Assembly: GCA_018399855.1 (NCBI GenBank)
Contig: JAGYNX010000046.1
Coordinates: forward strand, 1 to 10,815
DNA length: 10,815 nt
Source of the DNA: Spirochaetota bacterium
Lineage (GTDB): Bacteria > Spirochaetota > UBA4802 > UB4802
Direction: 5' to 3'
A model generated the notes under the pieces. It did not search any database and was not told the origin of the DNA. It saw only the letters and a list, made by a program, of their open reading frames with translations. Within the stretch, counting starts at the first letter, position 1, and each line of letters starts with the position of its first letter. Below are positions 1 to 7,518 of the stretch, one piece after another. The translations under genes and the position numbers were made by a program.

Positions 1-1511
1 GTCTTATTATCGCCTACATGGCAGGGATAACTGTTTTCGGCTATTTCTTCAGTAAACGGATCAAAACATCAAGTGATTACTTCCTGGCAGGGCGCTCACT
101 CCCCTGGTGGATCATCGGCATGTCCATTATCGGCACCAATATCGGGTCTAACGATTACGTGGGTGCTGCCGGCGGTGCCTACCGTATCGGCATCGCACAG
201 GCAAACTTCGAATGGATCGGCGCCATCCCCGCCATGATCTTATCGGCATTCATCTTTATTCCATTTTACTGGCGTGCGGGGGTCTTTTCCATTCCCGAAT
301 ACCTGGGCAAACGCTACAGCGACGCGGTACGGGTAATATCAGCCGTGATTCTCACCCTGTTTTCCATCATCATCGTGGGTGTATTTCTCTGGGCTACCGC
401 CCTTATGCTGCAAACGTACCTGGGATGGCCCGTGTATTTCAGTATACTGGTAACCGCGGCTGTTGTGGGTTTTTATACCATCTCAGGGGGCCTGGGGGCG
501 GTGGCCATCACCGACTCCATACAGCTTGTCATCATGTTTACCGGTGCCATCGCGGTGGCAGTACTTGGCATAAGTGAAGCAGGTGGACTTGACCATTTCA
601 TCGCCACCATACAGGCAGAACACCCTTCACACCTGAAGGCATTTCTGCCAGCAGACCACGAGTTCTTCCCCTGGCCCGGGGTCATCCTGGGGCTGGGAAT
701 GGTGCTCTCACCAGCCTACTGGTGTACCAACCAGGCGATTCTCCAGCGAACACTGGGGGCACGCAGTGAGTGGGACGGGCGGGCTTCCATGATGCTTGCC
801 GCAATAGCCAAGACCTTCGTCCCCTTCCTCATCGTGCTACCGGGACTCCTTGCCCTCACCATGGTGCAGGGCGGACTTGACAACCAGGACCAGGCCCTTC
901 CCTGGGTCATCAAGAACGTACTGCCGGTTGGGCTTTCCGGCCTCATGTTCGTGGCCTTTATCGCCGCCCTGCAGTCTTCAATCGACTCAACCATGAATTC
1001 CGCGTCGGTAATGATAACCCGTGACATCATCGGGGTGCTGGCCGGCAAGGGGGCACATGAGCTTCGCGACCTGAAACTTGGCAAGATATTCACTTTCATG
1101 GTGCTCATCATCGGTATATTCTGCGCGCCGCTGACAGCGAAATTCGAGGGGATTTACGTGTTCGTACAGTTCACCCTGTCATTGTTCCAGGGGCCCATGC
1201 TTGCACTCATTCTGCTTGGCATACTCAGCAAAAAGATGACTCCAAAAGCGGGACTCTACAGCCTGGTAATCGGCGTTACCTCCTCCCTTATAATGGGACT
1301 GCCATCCCTGCTCACAAGCCTTGGCTTTACAACAGCCGCCCAGGCGGCAGGGGGCTGGAACATCAATATGCTGTATATCGCCTTCTGGAGTTTCATTATA
1401 TCGGTTACATCCCTCGTTATAATCAGCAGTTTCACCACCCCAAAAACCGAACAGGAGCTGGTAAACCTTACCTACTCAAAAACTGTACCGGAGGTGCTTA
1501 GCAATGATTGA
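1..1511 (+). CDS. Sodium:solute symporter, SGLT-like (5' end outside window)
   Basis: Inner-membrane sodium-coupled solute transporter of the SSS family (LeuT fold). The frame is open to the left edge, and codons before the first Met (base 18) encode LIIAY, which continues the first membrane helix. The true start therefore lies upstream, probably by a dozen or so codons. Numbering from Met 18: AGRSLPWW at 24-31 precedes the discontinuous first core helix; YTISGGLGAV at 153-162 and the following TD..Q are family hallmarks; YWCTNQAILQR at 234-244 closely resembles the SGLT branch. A-x-x-S-S (Ser320, Ser321) within QSSIDSTMNS matches the Na2 sodium site of vSGLT. About a dozen hydrophobic helices follow one another to the C-terminus. 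The last 8 bases overlap the next gene, indicating co-translation. The substrate cannot be read from the sequence; sugar, inositol or another small organic solute is possible. Confidence 0.93.
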   Translation, partial: LIIAYMAGITVFGYFFSKRIKTSSDYFLAGRSLPWWIIGMSIIGTNIGSNDYVGAAGGAYRIGIAQANFEWIGAIPAMILSAFIFIPFYWRAGVFSIPEYLGKRYSDAVRVISAVILTLFSIIIVGVFLWATALMLQTYLGWPVYFSILVTAAVVGFYTISGGLGAVAITDSIQLVIMFTGAIAVAVLGISEAGGLDHFIATIQAEHPSHLKAFLPADHEFFPWPGVILGLGMVLSPAYWCTNQAILQRTLGARSEWDGRASMMLAAIAKTFVPFLIVLPGLLALTMVQGGLDNQDQALPWVIKNVLPVGLSGLMFVAFIAALQSSIDSTMNSASVMITRDIIGVLAGKGAHELRDLKLGKIFTFMVLIIGIFCAPLTAKFEGIYVFVQFTLSLFQGPMLALILLGILSKKMTPKAGLYSLVIGVTSSLIMGLPSLLTSLGFTTAAQAAGGWNINMLYIAFWSFIISVTSLVIISSFTTPKTEQELVNLTYSKTVPEVLSND

Positions 1512-1707
1512 TTTCATACATTCACTACCGCTGTGGACGGCAAAGATCGGTGCCGCAGTCATTTTCGGCGGTATACTGGTGATGGCATGGATATTACCAC
1601 GCCATTTCATATTCCAGGGAGCTCCCGACAACAGCAACTGGCGTGACCTGCGTATCTGGGCCACCCTGCTGATTCTGATACAGCTGGGGCTGTACGCCAT
1701 ATTTTAA
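1504..1707 (+). CDS. Small two-helix membrane protein, likely symporter accessory
   Basis: A 67-residue protein with two hydrophobic helices (about 12-33 and 48-66) joined by a short polar loop containing GAPDNSNWRDLRIWA. The start ATG lies inside the symporter's last codons (8-base overlap) and has a good Shine-Dalgarno site, GGAGG at 1490-1494, nine bases upstream. That makes it a real translated gene coupled to the symporter rather than a chance frame. Small helical-hairpin proteins encoded directly after SSS transporters are known (for example the DUF4212 type), and a role in stability or assembly of the symporter is the natural inference. I cannot assign this one to a named family. The Trp-rich WRDLRIW segment at the start of helix 2 would be the best search handle. 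Confidence 0.75.
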   Translation: MIDFIHSLPLWTAKIGAAVIFGGILVMAWILPRHFIFQGAPDNSNWRDLRIWATLLILIQLGLYAIF

Positions 1708-1756
1708 GTGATTTAAATTTCTCCACCTGAAAATTTCATTTATTTGTATTTTTTGT

Positions 1757-1783
1757 CCCCCTATCGCCGGGGGAGATAGGGGG
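1757..1783 (+). other. GC-rich perfect stem-loop after the symporter operon
   Basis: Nine-base perfect arms, CCCCCTATC (1757-1765) and GATAGGGGG (1775-1783), enclose a nine-base loop. The stem lies 50 bases after the stop of the small membrane protein. T-rich sequence precedes it, but no T-run follows on either strand, so it is not a canonical intrinsic terminator. It may act as an mRNA 3'-end stabiliser, a weak terminator, or a copy of a dispersed palindromic repeat; only one copy is visible here. Confidence 0.55.
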
Positions 1784-1853
1784 CGTCAGTTATAAAAAAG
1801 TGGTGGAACCATGGTGCAGCCGGTAGTATGGTTACTTCTTGAAATATCGCTTT

Positions 1854-1877
1854 ACCATATGTTCACATGGTTTTTTT
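1854..1877 (+). terminator. Possible intrinsic terminator or attenuator in RND gene leader
   Basis: ACCAT (1854-1858) and ATGGT (1867-1871) form a short stem with an eight-base loop, and the right arm runs straight into a T-run (1871-1877). The geometry is that of a rho-independent terminator, but the stem is only five base pairs with two G-C pairs, so it is weak. It lies 52 bases upstream of the RND start. It could end the symporter transcript or regulate entry into the RND gene. Confidence 0.35.
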
Positions 1878-1929
1878 ACAGAAATTGAACCTATGAAACT
1901 AATAATGATCACCCCGGGAGACATTACAC

Positions 1930-4900
1930 ATGATCACAATAATCAAGTATCTAATTGAGAAAAAACTCCTCATCAATCTGACAGTGGCGCTTATCGCCGT
2001 TATCGGTATATCCGCCATATTCAGCCTTAACCGAGAAGCATACCCGGAAGTCAGCTTTGATATGGTAAGCATCCAAACCATTTATCCCGGCGGTGCCCCT
2101 GACGAGCTTGAGAACCTGGTGACCATCCCCATCGAGAAAAAATTGAAAGAAGTGGACGGGCTGGACAAGGTACGTTCTTACAACATCGAGAACGTATCCG
2201 TTATCGCCGTCTATATTGACGAGCACGCGCCTGACAAGGAACAGGTGGTGCAGAATATCAAGGACGCGGTTGACCTGGTTGAAGACCTTCCAGAAAATGT
2301 AGAAACTCCACTGGTAGAAGAAATTACCATCGACAAGACCGAGGTACTATACTGTGCCATACACGGGAAAGATGAGACTGTCCCCTATTCCAGGGTGAGG
2401 AAAGTTGCTGACCATCTGGAGGATTTCATTTATGAATTCGATGGCGTAGCCGAAGTGGAAGACCTGGGCTTTTACGATCGTGAATACCTGGTAGAAGTAA
2501 ACCCCGATGCCCTGGAAAAATACAGGATAGGCATGAACAATGTTATCGGTGTGCTTGCAAACAGGAACATAGACCTCCCTGGTGGATCGTTGCGCATAGG
2601 CAGAAACGAGTATGTTTTAAGAACAAAGGGACAATACCGAAATGTGAACGAAGTGGGCAATACCGTTATAATGGCAAATGATGTTGGTTTCGCAGCCAGG
2701 ATTAAGGACGTGGCCCATGTTACTGACACGTTCGAGGAACCCGATATTTACGAGCGCTACCAGGGACAGCAGGCTGTCATTTACAAGATATGGAAGAAGA
2801 GGAGCGCCGACGAAATTGACCTTGCAGACAAATTGAAGGCGGGAATAACCGGCTTCAATAACGGTCATGACGAGTCAGTGATCATAGACATGTATAATGA
2901 TACCAGTGAGTACACCAGAAACAATATAAACTCCGTGCTCACCAATGCCGCTACCGGCTTTGCACTTCTGGCACTGGTACTCTTCATATTTCTCGGGTGG
3001 AGAATGTCCACCCTGATGACCGCGTCCATTCCACTGGTTTTTCTCATCGCCTTTATCGGAATGCAGGCACTGGACGTGACCATAAATGTTATAAGCCTCT
3101 TCGGTATGATCATGGTGCTGGGTATGATCGTTGATTTCGGAATCGTTGTGTCCGAAAATACCCACCGTTACCTGGAAAAGGGGCTGCCGCGCCGTGAAGC
3201 CATACTCAAGGGGGTGAACGAGGTAGTATGGCCTGTTACTGTCACCTTCCTGTGTATTTCAGCAGCATTTATGCCGCTGCTCATACTCACCGGTATCATG
3301 GGTAAGTTCATAAAATTCATACCGCTGGTAGTGATGATCTCACTTGCCGCGTCCTGGTTTGTTGCCCTGTTCTTTCTTCCATCATACCTGAATATGTTTC
3401 ATTCAGATACTACCCATCGAGATAATAAAAGTGGAAAGGATGAGCAGGACGATGAACTTGCCTCCGGTTTTTTCAGCAGGGTTCAGCTAGGCTACATGTC
3501 ATTTCTGCGAATTGCACTCAGACATCGCTATATTACCATTTCCATTCTCCTTGTATTACTGGTCATATCAGTGGCACTTATCCCGGTGATAGGGTTCGTT
3601 TTTTCACCTGGTGGCGGATCAGAGAAAATCGAAATAAAGACGTATCTTCCCAACAGCAGAAACCTGGAGTACAACCTGCAACAGATGAAGGTCATTGAAA
3701 AATCCATACTTGAATTACCGGAAGAAGAGCTGGAAGCATTGCACGCAAGGGTGGGAACCGAGGTGCCCTTCGGCCTGGATCCCAAGCCCGGTGATGGAAC
3801 ACACAAGTCCACCCTCTTTCTGTATCTTACCCCTGAAAGGGACAGGGAGCGAGTTGCAGCCGATATAGCTGGCGAACTGCGACAGAAGATAGACCAATCC
3901 AGGGAAAAAGGAAAACTATCAACAGAGCTTGACATCAAGGTTGAGGTTGACGAGTCGGGTCCTCCCGTAGGCAAGCCGGTAAACGTGGAGATCAGGGGAG
4001 AAGACTTTGACACCATGCTTGAGATCGCCAGTCACTATACTGATCACCTGAAAACTCTTGAGGGGGTCTATGATATTGCAACTGATTTCGAAAGGGGGAA
4101 GACAGAATACCGTTACCGTGTCAATGAACTGACCGCCGGAAGGACGGGGGTTTCTGTGAGAGACATAGCCCAGGCCATACACGCATCTTTCGAAGGAGTT
4201 GAAGCATCAAGTATCCGGGAAGGCGAAGAGGAGATCGGCATCAGGGTACGGTTTACCGACAGGGCAAGAAAACGCATGAAAAGCCTGAACGAGGTGAAGA
4301 TCTCCAATAACAGGGGAGGTCTTATCCCCCTTGGGGCTGTCACCCATGTGAACAAGTCACCCGGATATGCGCAGATCAACCGCCTGGATTACAAGCGCGT
4401 TATACAGGTGCAGGCAAACGTTGATACGGAGAAGACCACCTCGGTAAAGATCAATAACAACCTGCAGCAGAAATTCGCTGACATCGAATCGAAGTACCCC
4501 GGGTATAATGTATCCTACGGCGGAGAACATGAAGAAACCAGCGAGAGCATGGCTGAGCTTGGAAGCCTTTTCCAGGTAGCCCTGCTTGTAATATATATCG
4601 TACTGGCTGCTTTCTTCGGTTCAATGCTCATCCCCTTCGTAGTGATGAGTGCCATTCCCTTCTCACTCGTGGGAGTGATATTCGCTCTTTTCGCCCATGG
4701 AGAACCCATGAGCTTTATGACCGCACTTGCCCTGTTCAGCCTTTCAGGCGTCATCGTCAGCAACACCGTCACACTGGTTGAATTTATAAACATTCAAAGA
4801 GAACAGGGGAAGAACATGGTTGACGCGGTTGTGAAGGGATCAATGCTGAGGCTTCGCCCTGTCATCCTTACCACGGGCACCACTGTACTGGGTCTCATGC

Positions 4901-5097
4901 CAAGTATTTACGGGATTGGAGAGAAAAACTATCATGTTGCTCCCCTGGCACTTGCCTTCGGCTATGGGCTGATATTCGCCACCATCATCACGCTGGTTCT
5001 TGTGCCGTCCTTTTATCACATCGCCGAAGATATTAAGGGATTGACAGCAAAAATTGCGGGAGTTTTCGGAATTAAAATGAATAGTTCGCTATACTGA
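1930..5097 (+). CDS. RND-family inner-membrane efflux transporter
   Basis: A 1055-residue resistance-nodulation-division transporter, the normal length for AcrB/CusA-type proteins. Layout: TM1 at about 12-33, a first large periplasmic region to about 335, TM2-6 to about 490, a charged cytoplasmic linker, TM7 near 540, a second periplasmic region to about 870, and TM8-12 to the C-terminus. The PGGAP.ELE motif near 53-62 and the closing V.VPSFYH are typical. In TM4 the proton-relay segment reads IVDFGIVVSEN: Asp402 matches AcrB Asp407, but the second Asp is Phe403. In TM10, GVIVSNTVTLVEF places Ser944 where AcrB has Lys940. The relay is therefore reduced to one obvious carboxylate in TM4, as in some heavy-metal and divergent RND pumps. 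The start is supported by GGGAG at 1916-1920, nine bases upstream. The Omp85-like gene follows after 23 bases; no HlyD adaptor or TolC gene is adjacent. Substrate unknown. Confidence 0.93.
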   Translation: MITIIKYLIEKKLLINLTVALIAVIGISAIFSLNREAYPEVSFDMVSIQTIYPGGAPDELENLVTIPIEKKLKEVDGLDKVRSYNIENVSVIAVYIDEHAPDKEQVVQNIKDAVDLVEDLPENVETPLVEEITIDKTEVLYCAIHGKDETVPYSRVRKVADHLEDFIYEFDGVAEVEDLGFYDREYLVEVNPDALEKYRIGMNNVIGVLANRNIDLPGGSLRIGRNEYVLRTKGQYRNVNEVGNTVIMANDVGFAARIKDVAHVTDTFEEPDIYERYQGQQAVIYKIWKKRSADEIDLADKLKAGITGFNNGHDESVIIDMYNDTSEYTRNNINSVLTNAATGFALLALVLFIFLGWRMSTLMTASIPLVFLIAFIGMQALDVTINVISLFGMIMVLGMIVDFGIVVSENTHRYLEKGLPRREAILKGVNEVVWPVTVTFLCISAAFMPLLILTGIMGKFIKFIPLVVMISLAASWFVALFFLPSYLNMFHSDTTHRDNKSGKDEQDDELASGFFSRVQLGYMSFLRIALRHRYITISILLVLLVISVALIPVIGFVFSPGGGSEKIEIKTYLPNSRNLEYNLQQMKVIEKSILELPEEELEALHARVGTEVPFGLDPKPGDGTHKSTLFLYLTPERDRERVAADIAGELRQKIDQSREKGKLSTELDIKVEVDESGPPVGKPVNVEIRGEDFDTMLEIASHYTDHLKTLEGVYDIATDFERGKTEYRYRVNELTAGRTGVSVRDIAQAIHASFEGVEASSIREGEEEIGIRVRFTDRARKRMKSLNEVKISNNRGGLIPLGAVTHVNKSPGYAQINRLDYKRVIQVQANVDTEKTTSVKINNNLQQKFADIESKYPGYNVSYGGEHEETSESMAELGSLFQVALLVIYIVLAAFFGSMLIPFVVMSAIPFSLVGVIFALFAHGEPMSFMTALALFSLSGVIVSNTVTLVEFINIQREQGKNMVDAVVKGSMLRLRPVILTTGTTVLGLMPSIYGIGEKNYHVAPLALAFGYGLIFATIITLVLVPSFYHIAEDIKGLTAKIAGVFGIKMNSSLY

Positions 5098-5120
5098 CAG
5101 GAAGGAGATTTGCCAAAACC

Positions 5121-6443
5121 ATGCGAATTATTTACACAATACTATTATCAACATTCTTCTTTATTGCGGTGAGCATCATGTGTGCTGGATTATTTCTGCC
5201 CCATCAGCTATACGCTGAAACCGAACCGGGCAAAAATACACCAGTTGAAACCTCCATACAATCAACCATACCAGTTGACCCAATTATAACACGCATTGAG
5301 GTAACCGGTTTAAAACGAAGCAAAGACTCACTCATTAAACATCTCTGCGGGATACAGCCAGGAGACAGGCTTTCAGAGTTTAACCCCGTGGCATGTAAAA
5401 ACAGCATGATGAAGTCAGGTCTTTTCAGTGAGGTGACAATTGACACTGTTATTTCCGAGAATAGCGCCGTCATTCATATCCACGCCCTGGAAAAGTGGAC
5501 ATTAATACCTATGCCCTTTGCCGCCTCAAACAGCAATAGCAGCATGGCGGGTTTTTTTCTGATGGACATGAACATGCTTGGCCTCAACAAGAAATTGTTC
5601 GTTGGCGGCATTTACTCCACTTACGGATGGAAAACGAATCTCGGCATTATCGCCCCACACATCGGTTCGTCAAATTATACCGGCAGTATATTTTCAGAGA
5701 TAAGCGATTACCGCTACGAGAACGCCGATGCTAAAGGAGAGGTATATGAACAGTATGATGCCCGCCTGCAAAAGGCAGGGTATTCCCTGGGGTACAAGTT
5801 TTTTAATATGCTTACATTGTCCGTAACCGGCAATTATAATAACACGGATGTGTATAATCGTGTTGATACTACAAAAGATGACATACGAGACGCCAGGGCA
5901 CTGGGACAGGGATTATCCCTGCGGATTGATACCATGCGTCATACCGGAACATTTCTTCATGGTTTATACCTGAGAACCGATTATACCCATGGTATACCAC
6001 TGGGATCAACCGGCGCTGAATATGACAGCGTAGAGTCCCGCCTGGTTTATTCTTTCGGAGGATTTTCAGATCATCTTGTCAAATTCTACGGACACGCGGG
6101 CACCGGCGACATGCCCGATGCCTTTGAAGAACGAATAGGGGGAAAACCCGGTTTCAGGGCGCTGCCTCCCGAGCAGATACCTGCAGATACCTATGCGGGA
6201 GGGTTTATCGCGTACGAAATTCCATGGCTCTACCTTTCATGGGGAACCATCACCGCGCAGGGATACTGGGAAAACGGCATGTACAGCAGAACAGAAAGCC
6301 CCGTCACGTACTTTTACGGTCCGGGTGGGGGATTCAGGCTCTACCTGAAAAAGATCGCCATACCTGCCGTTGGTATAGATACAACATACAATTTCGAGGA
6401 AAGAAGCCTCGAAATGAGCGCTGCCGTGGGTTTTCGCATGTAA
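5121..6443 (+). CDS. Omp85-superfamily outer-membrane protein, single POTRA
   Basis: A 440-residue protein with an N-terminal signal peptide (hydrophobic 3-26, likely cleaved after LYA at 32). One POTRA domain follows at about 54-126: ITRIEVTGLKR, then G..PGD and SGLFSEV, ending IHIHALEKW. A beta-barrel of about 310 residues rich in alternating polar and aromatic residues completes it, enough for a 16-strand Omp85 barrel. GGKPGFRALP (340-349) sits where Omp85 proteins carry the VRGF/Y loop-6 motif, with GFR at 344-346 and the following A.EIPW barrel strand. BamA has five POTRAs and TamA three, so a single one is minimal. The C-terminus ends GFRM rather than the usual aromatic residue of a beta-signal. 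POTRA cysteines 76 and 92 could pair. It follows the RND gene by 23 bases, with AAGGAGA at 5102-5108 as a slightly distant ribosome site. It probably works with the RND protein, moving substrate or lipid/protein across the outer membrane; this is inference. Confidence 0.82.
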   Translation: MRIIYTILLSTFFFIAVSIMCAGLFLPHQLYAETEPGKNTPVETSIQSTIPVDPIITRIEVTGLKRSKDSLIKHLCGIQPGDRLSEFNPVACKNSMMKSGLFSEVTIDTVISENSAVIHIHALEKWTLIPMPFAASNSNSSMAGFFLMDMNMLGLNKKLFVGGIYSTYGWKTNLGIIAPHIGSSNYTGSIFSEISDYRYENADAKGEVYEQYDARLQKAGYSLGYKFFNMLTLSVTGNYNNTDVYNRVDTTKDDIRDARALGQGLSLRIDTMRHTGTFLHGLYLRTDYTHGIPLGSTGAEYDSVESRLVYSFGGFSDHLVKFYGHAGTGDMPDAFEERIGGKPGFRALPPEQIPADTYAGGFIAYEIPWLYLSWGTITAQGYWENGMYSRTESPVTYFYGPGGGFRLYLKKIAIPAVGIDTTYNFEERSLEMSAAVGFRM

Positions 6444-6457
6444 TTCGCTATTCCCCT

Positions 6458-7384
6458 TTATAGCTTATCCACATCATCTGGGCAAAGCCCGAACTTTTCC
6501 ATCTCTTCAAGGTTACCTTCAGGCTCTATATGTACCATGATATCGTAGACGTTGGGAATGCGCTGCCTGATACCGTCTTCTAAGGTAACCGCTATTTCAT
6601 GGGCTTCTTTCACACTCAGGTGCTCTTCGACTTCTATGTCAAGATCTATGAAATAGTATTCTCCCATTTTACGAACCCGCATGCGGTGGGGATTTTCCGC
6701 TCCCTTTGTCTCCCGCACAACATTGTTTATATGATTATAAATTTCAGCGCTTATTCCTCCCCCCATCAGCTCCCTGTTGGTATCCATGTACACCTGCACC
6801 GCTGTTTTCATTATCAGAATACTTATGATGGTGGCGATTACCGGGTCAAGAATGGGAAGCTTGAAATAGATGGTAAACCCGAGTCCTGCAAGAACACCCG
6901 TGGAGATAAGTATGTCATTCTGCATGTTCTTCGCGTTTGCAATGATCATCGGGCTTGACGCCTTTTTCCCCAAATAATACTGCGAGATGGCAAGCAGCAT
7001 TTTCCCCACTATTGATATAATAATTACATACACTCCCAACATTGAAGGTATAGTGACGGTCTCACCTTTAATAAAACTTCCTACAGTAGTCATCATAAGC
7101 TGTGCACCGGCAAAAAAGATAATAAAGGCAAGTATGGCGGTAGCCAGCGTCTCGGCCCTGCTGTGACCGAAAGGATGCTTCGGGTCAGGAGGCTGGTTGA
7201 TTATAACAGCGGTAAAGAGGGTAACAACCGACCCGAGAACATCGGTAGCACTGTCAATACCATCAGCCACAACCGCGAGGCTTCCCGAAATAAGCCCCGC
7301 GATTATTTTCAGCAGGGCAAGCAGCGCGTTACCTGTTATCCCAATCCATGATGCAAGTTTAATAGTAGCTACTCGTTCAGCCAT
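6458..7384 (-). CDS. Cation diffusion facilitator, Mn/Fe-type metal exporter
   Basis: A 308-residue CDF transporter, the usual size for FieF/MntE proteins. Six membrane helices (to about 215) are followed by a cytosolic dimerisation domain. The transport site in TM2 is D44-x-x-x-D48 (IDSATD), and in TM5 it is N153-x-x-x-D157 (AKNMQND), where zinc/iron FieF has His153 and Asp157. A DD/ND site is associated with manganese-type CDFs such as MntE, so Mn(II) or Fe(II) export is more likely than zinc; this is inference. HPFGHSRAE at 70-78 is the family signature, with His70 and His74 near the interhelical site, and VHIEPEG at the C-terminus matches the FieF cytosolic metal-binding end with Glu for Asp. 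The start is supported by GGGAG six bases upstream (plus-strand CTCCC at 7391-7395). The gene is convergent with the Omp85 gene (14-base gap) and divergent from the nitroreductase gene. Confidence 0.93.
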   Translation of the reverse strand: MAERVATIKLASWIGITGNALLALLKIIAGLISGSLAVVADGIDSATDVLGSVVTLFTAVIINQPPDPKHPFGHSRAETLATAILAFIIFFAGAQLMMTTVGSFIKGETVTIPSMLGVYVIIISIVGKMLLAISQYYLGKKASSPMIIANAKNMQNDILISTGVLAGLGFTIYFKLPILDPVIATIISILIMKTAVQVYMDTNRELMGGGISAEIYNHINNVVRETKGAENPHRMRVRKMGEYYFIDLDIEVEEHLSVKEAHEIAVTLEDGIRQRIPNVYDIMVHIEPEGNLEEMEKFGLCPDDVDKL

Positions 7385-7416
7385 GTATCACTCCCGAAAA
7401 GCCGGATTTATTGTCA

Positions 7417-7425
7417 CTTATATCA
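7417..7425 (-). promoter_or_regulatory. Extended -10 promoter element for the CDF gene
   Basis: On the minus strand TGA-TATAAG forms an extended -10 element (TGnTATAAT-like, one mismatch). It lies about 33 bases upstream of the CDF start and would give a short leader containing the ribosome site. No good -35 box is seen, which is tolerated for extended -10 promoters. The dyad at 7432-7444 lies just upstream, in the spacer/-35 area. Confidence 0.45.
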
Positions 7426-7431
7426 CCCCTG

Positions 7432-7444
7432 CGATTGATAATCG
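7432..7444. promoter_or_regulatory. Candidate operator dyad between divergent CDF and nitroreductase genes
   Basis: Perfect inverted repeat CGATT-GAT-AATCG in the 134-base divergent intergenic region. It covers the spacer/-35 area of the leftward promoter and abuts the -35 position of the rightward one, so one regulator bound here could affect both genes. The TTGATAATC core resembles half of a Fur-like box, but the second half does not continue, so I do not assign a regulator. Confidence 0.4.
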
Positions 7445-7468
7445 AGTAAATTTTTATTGCATATCCTG

Positions 7469-7474
7469 TATAAT
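7469..7474 (+). promoter_or_regulatory. -10 box of nitroreductase promoter
   Basis: A perfect TATAAT lies 44 bases upstream of the nitroreductase start. The position 17 bases upstream (7446-7451) reads GTAAAT, a poor -35, so activation by a regulator or tolerance of a weak -35 would be needed. AAAGGAGA at 7505-7512, six bases before the ATG, is a strong ribosome-binding site. Confidence 0.5.
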
Positions 7475-7518
7475 GGATTACCCTGTACCTGTTATTATAT
7501 TGGTAAAGGAGATTTATA

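Noticed and set aside
212..577. Long alternative frame within the symporter gene
   Set aside because: It lies inside a clear SSS coding frame, has no family features, and is low in hydrophobic pattern. It is a shadow frame.
1835..1870. TTGAAA at 1839-1844 as a -35 box for the RND gene
   Set aside because: No acceptable -10 box lies 16-18 bases downstream. TATAAA at 1791-1796 also lacks a -35, so no RND promoter is called.
1893..1958. A 21-codon frame starting at 1893, ahead of and overlapping the RND start
   Set aside because: No ribosome-binding site precedes it, and its composition is unremarkable. The RND start at 1930 has a better site, so a leader peptide is not supported.
3528..4016. 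A 162-codon minus-strand frame opposite the RND gene
   Set aside because: It is rich in Ser and Arg as expected of antisense readings, has no ribosome-binding site worth noting, and lies opposite a well-supported transporter.
6173..6192. Tandem 10-base direct repeat GCAGATACCT in the Omp85 gene
   Set aside because: Only two copies exist, the length is not a multiple of three, and it sits within well-formed loop-6 coding sequence. It is probably chance or a minor duplication.
6444..6457. Possible bidirectional terminator between the convergent Omp85 and CDF genes
   Set aside because: The 14-base gap has no inverted repeat and no clear T-run on either side.
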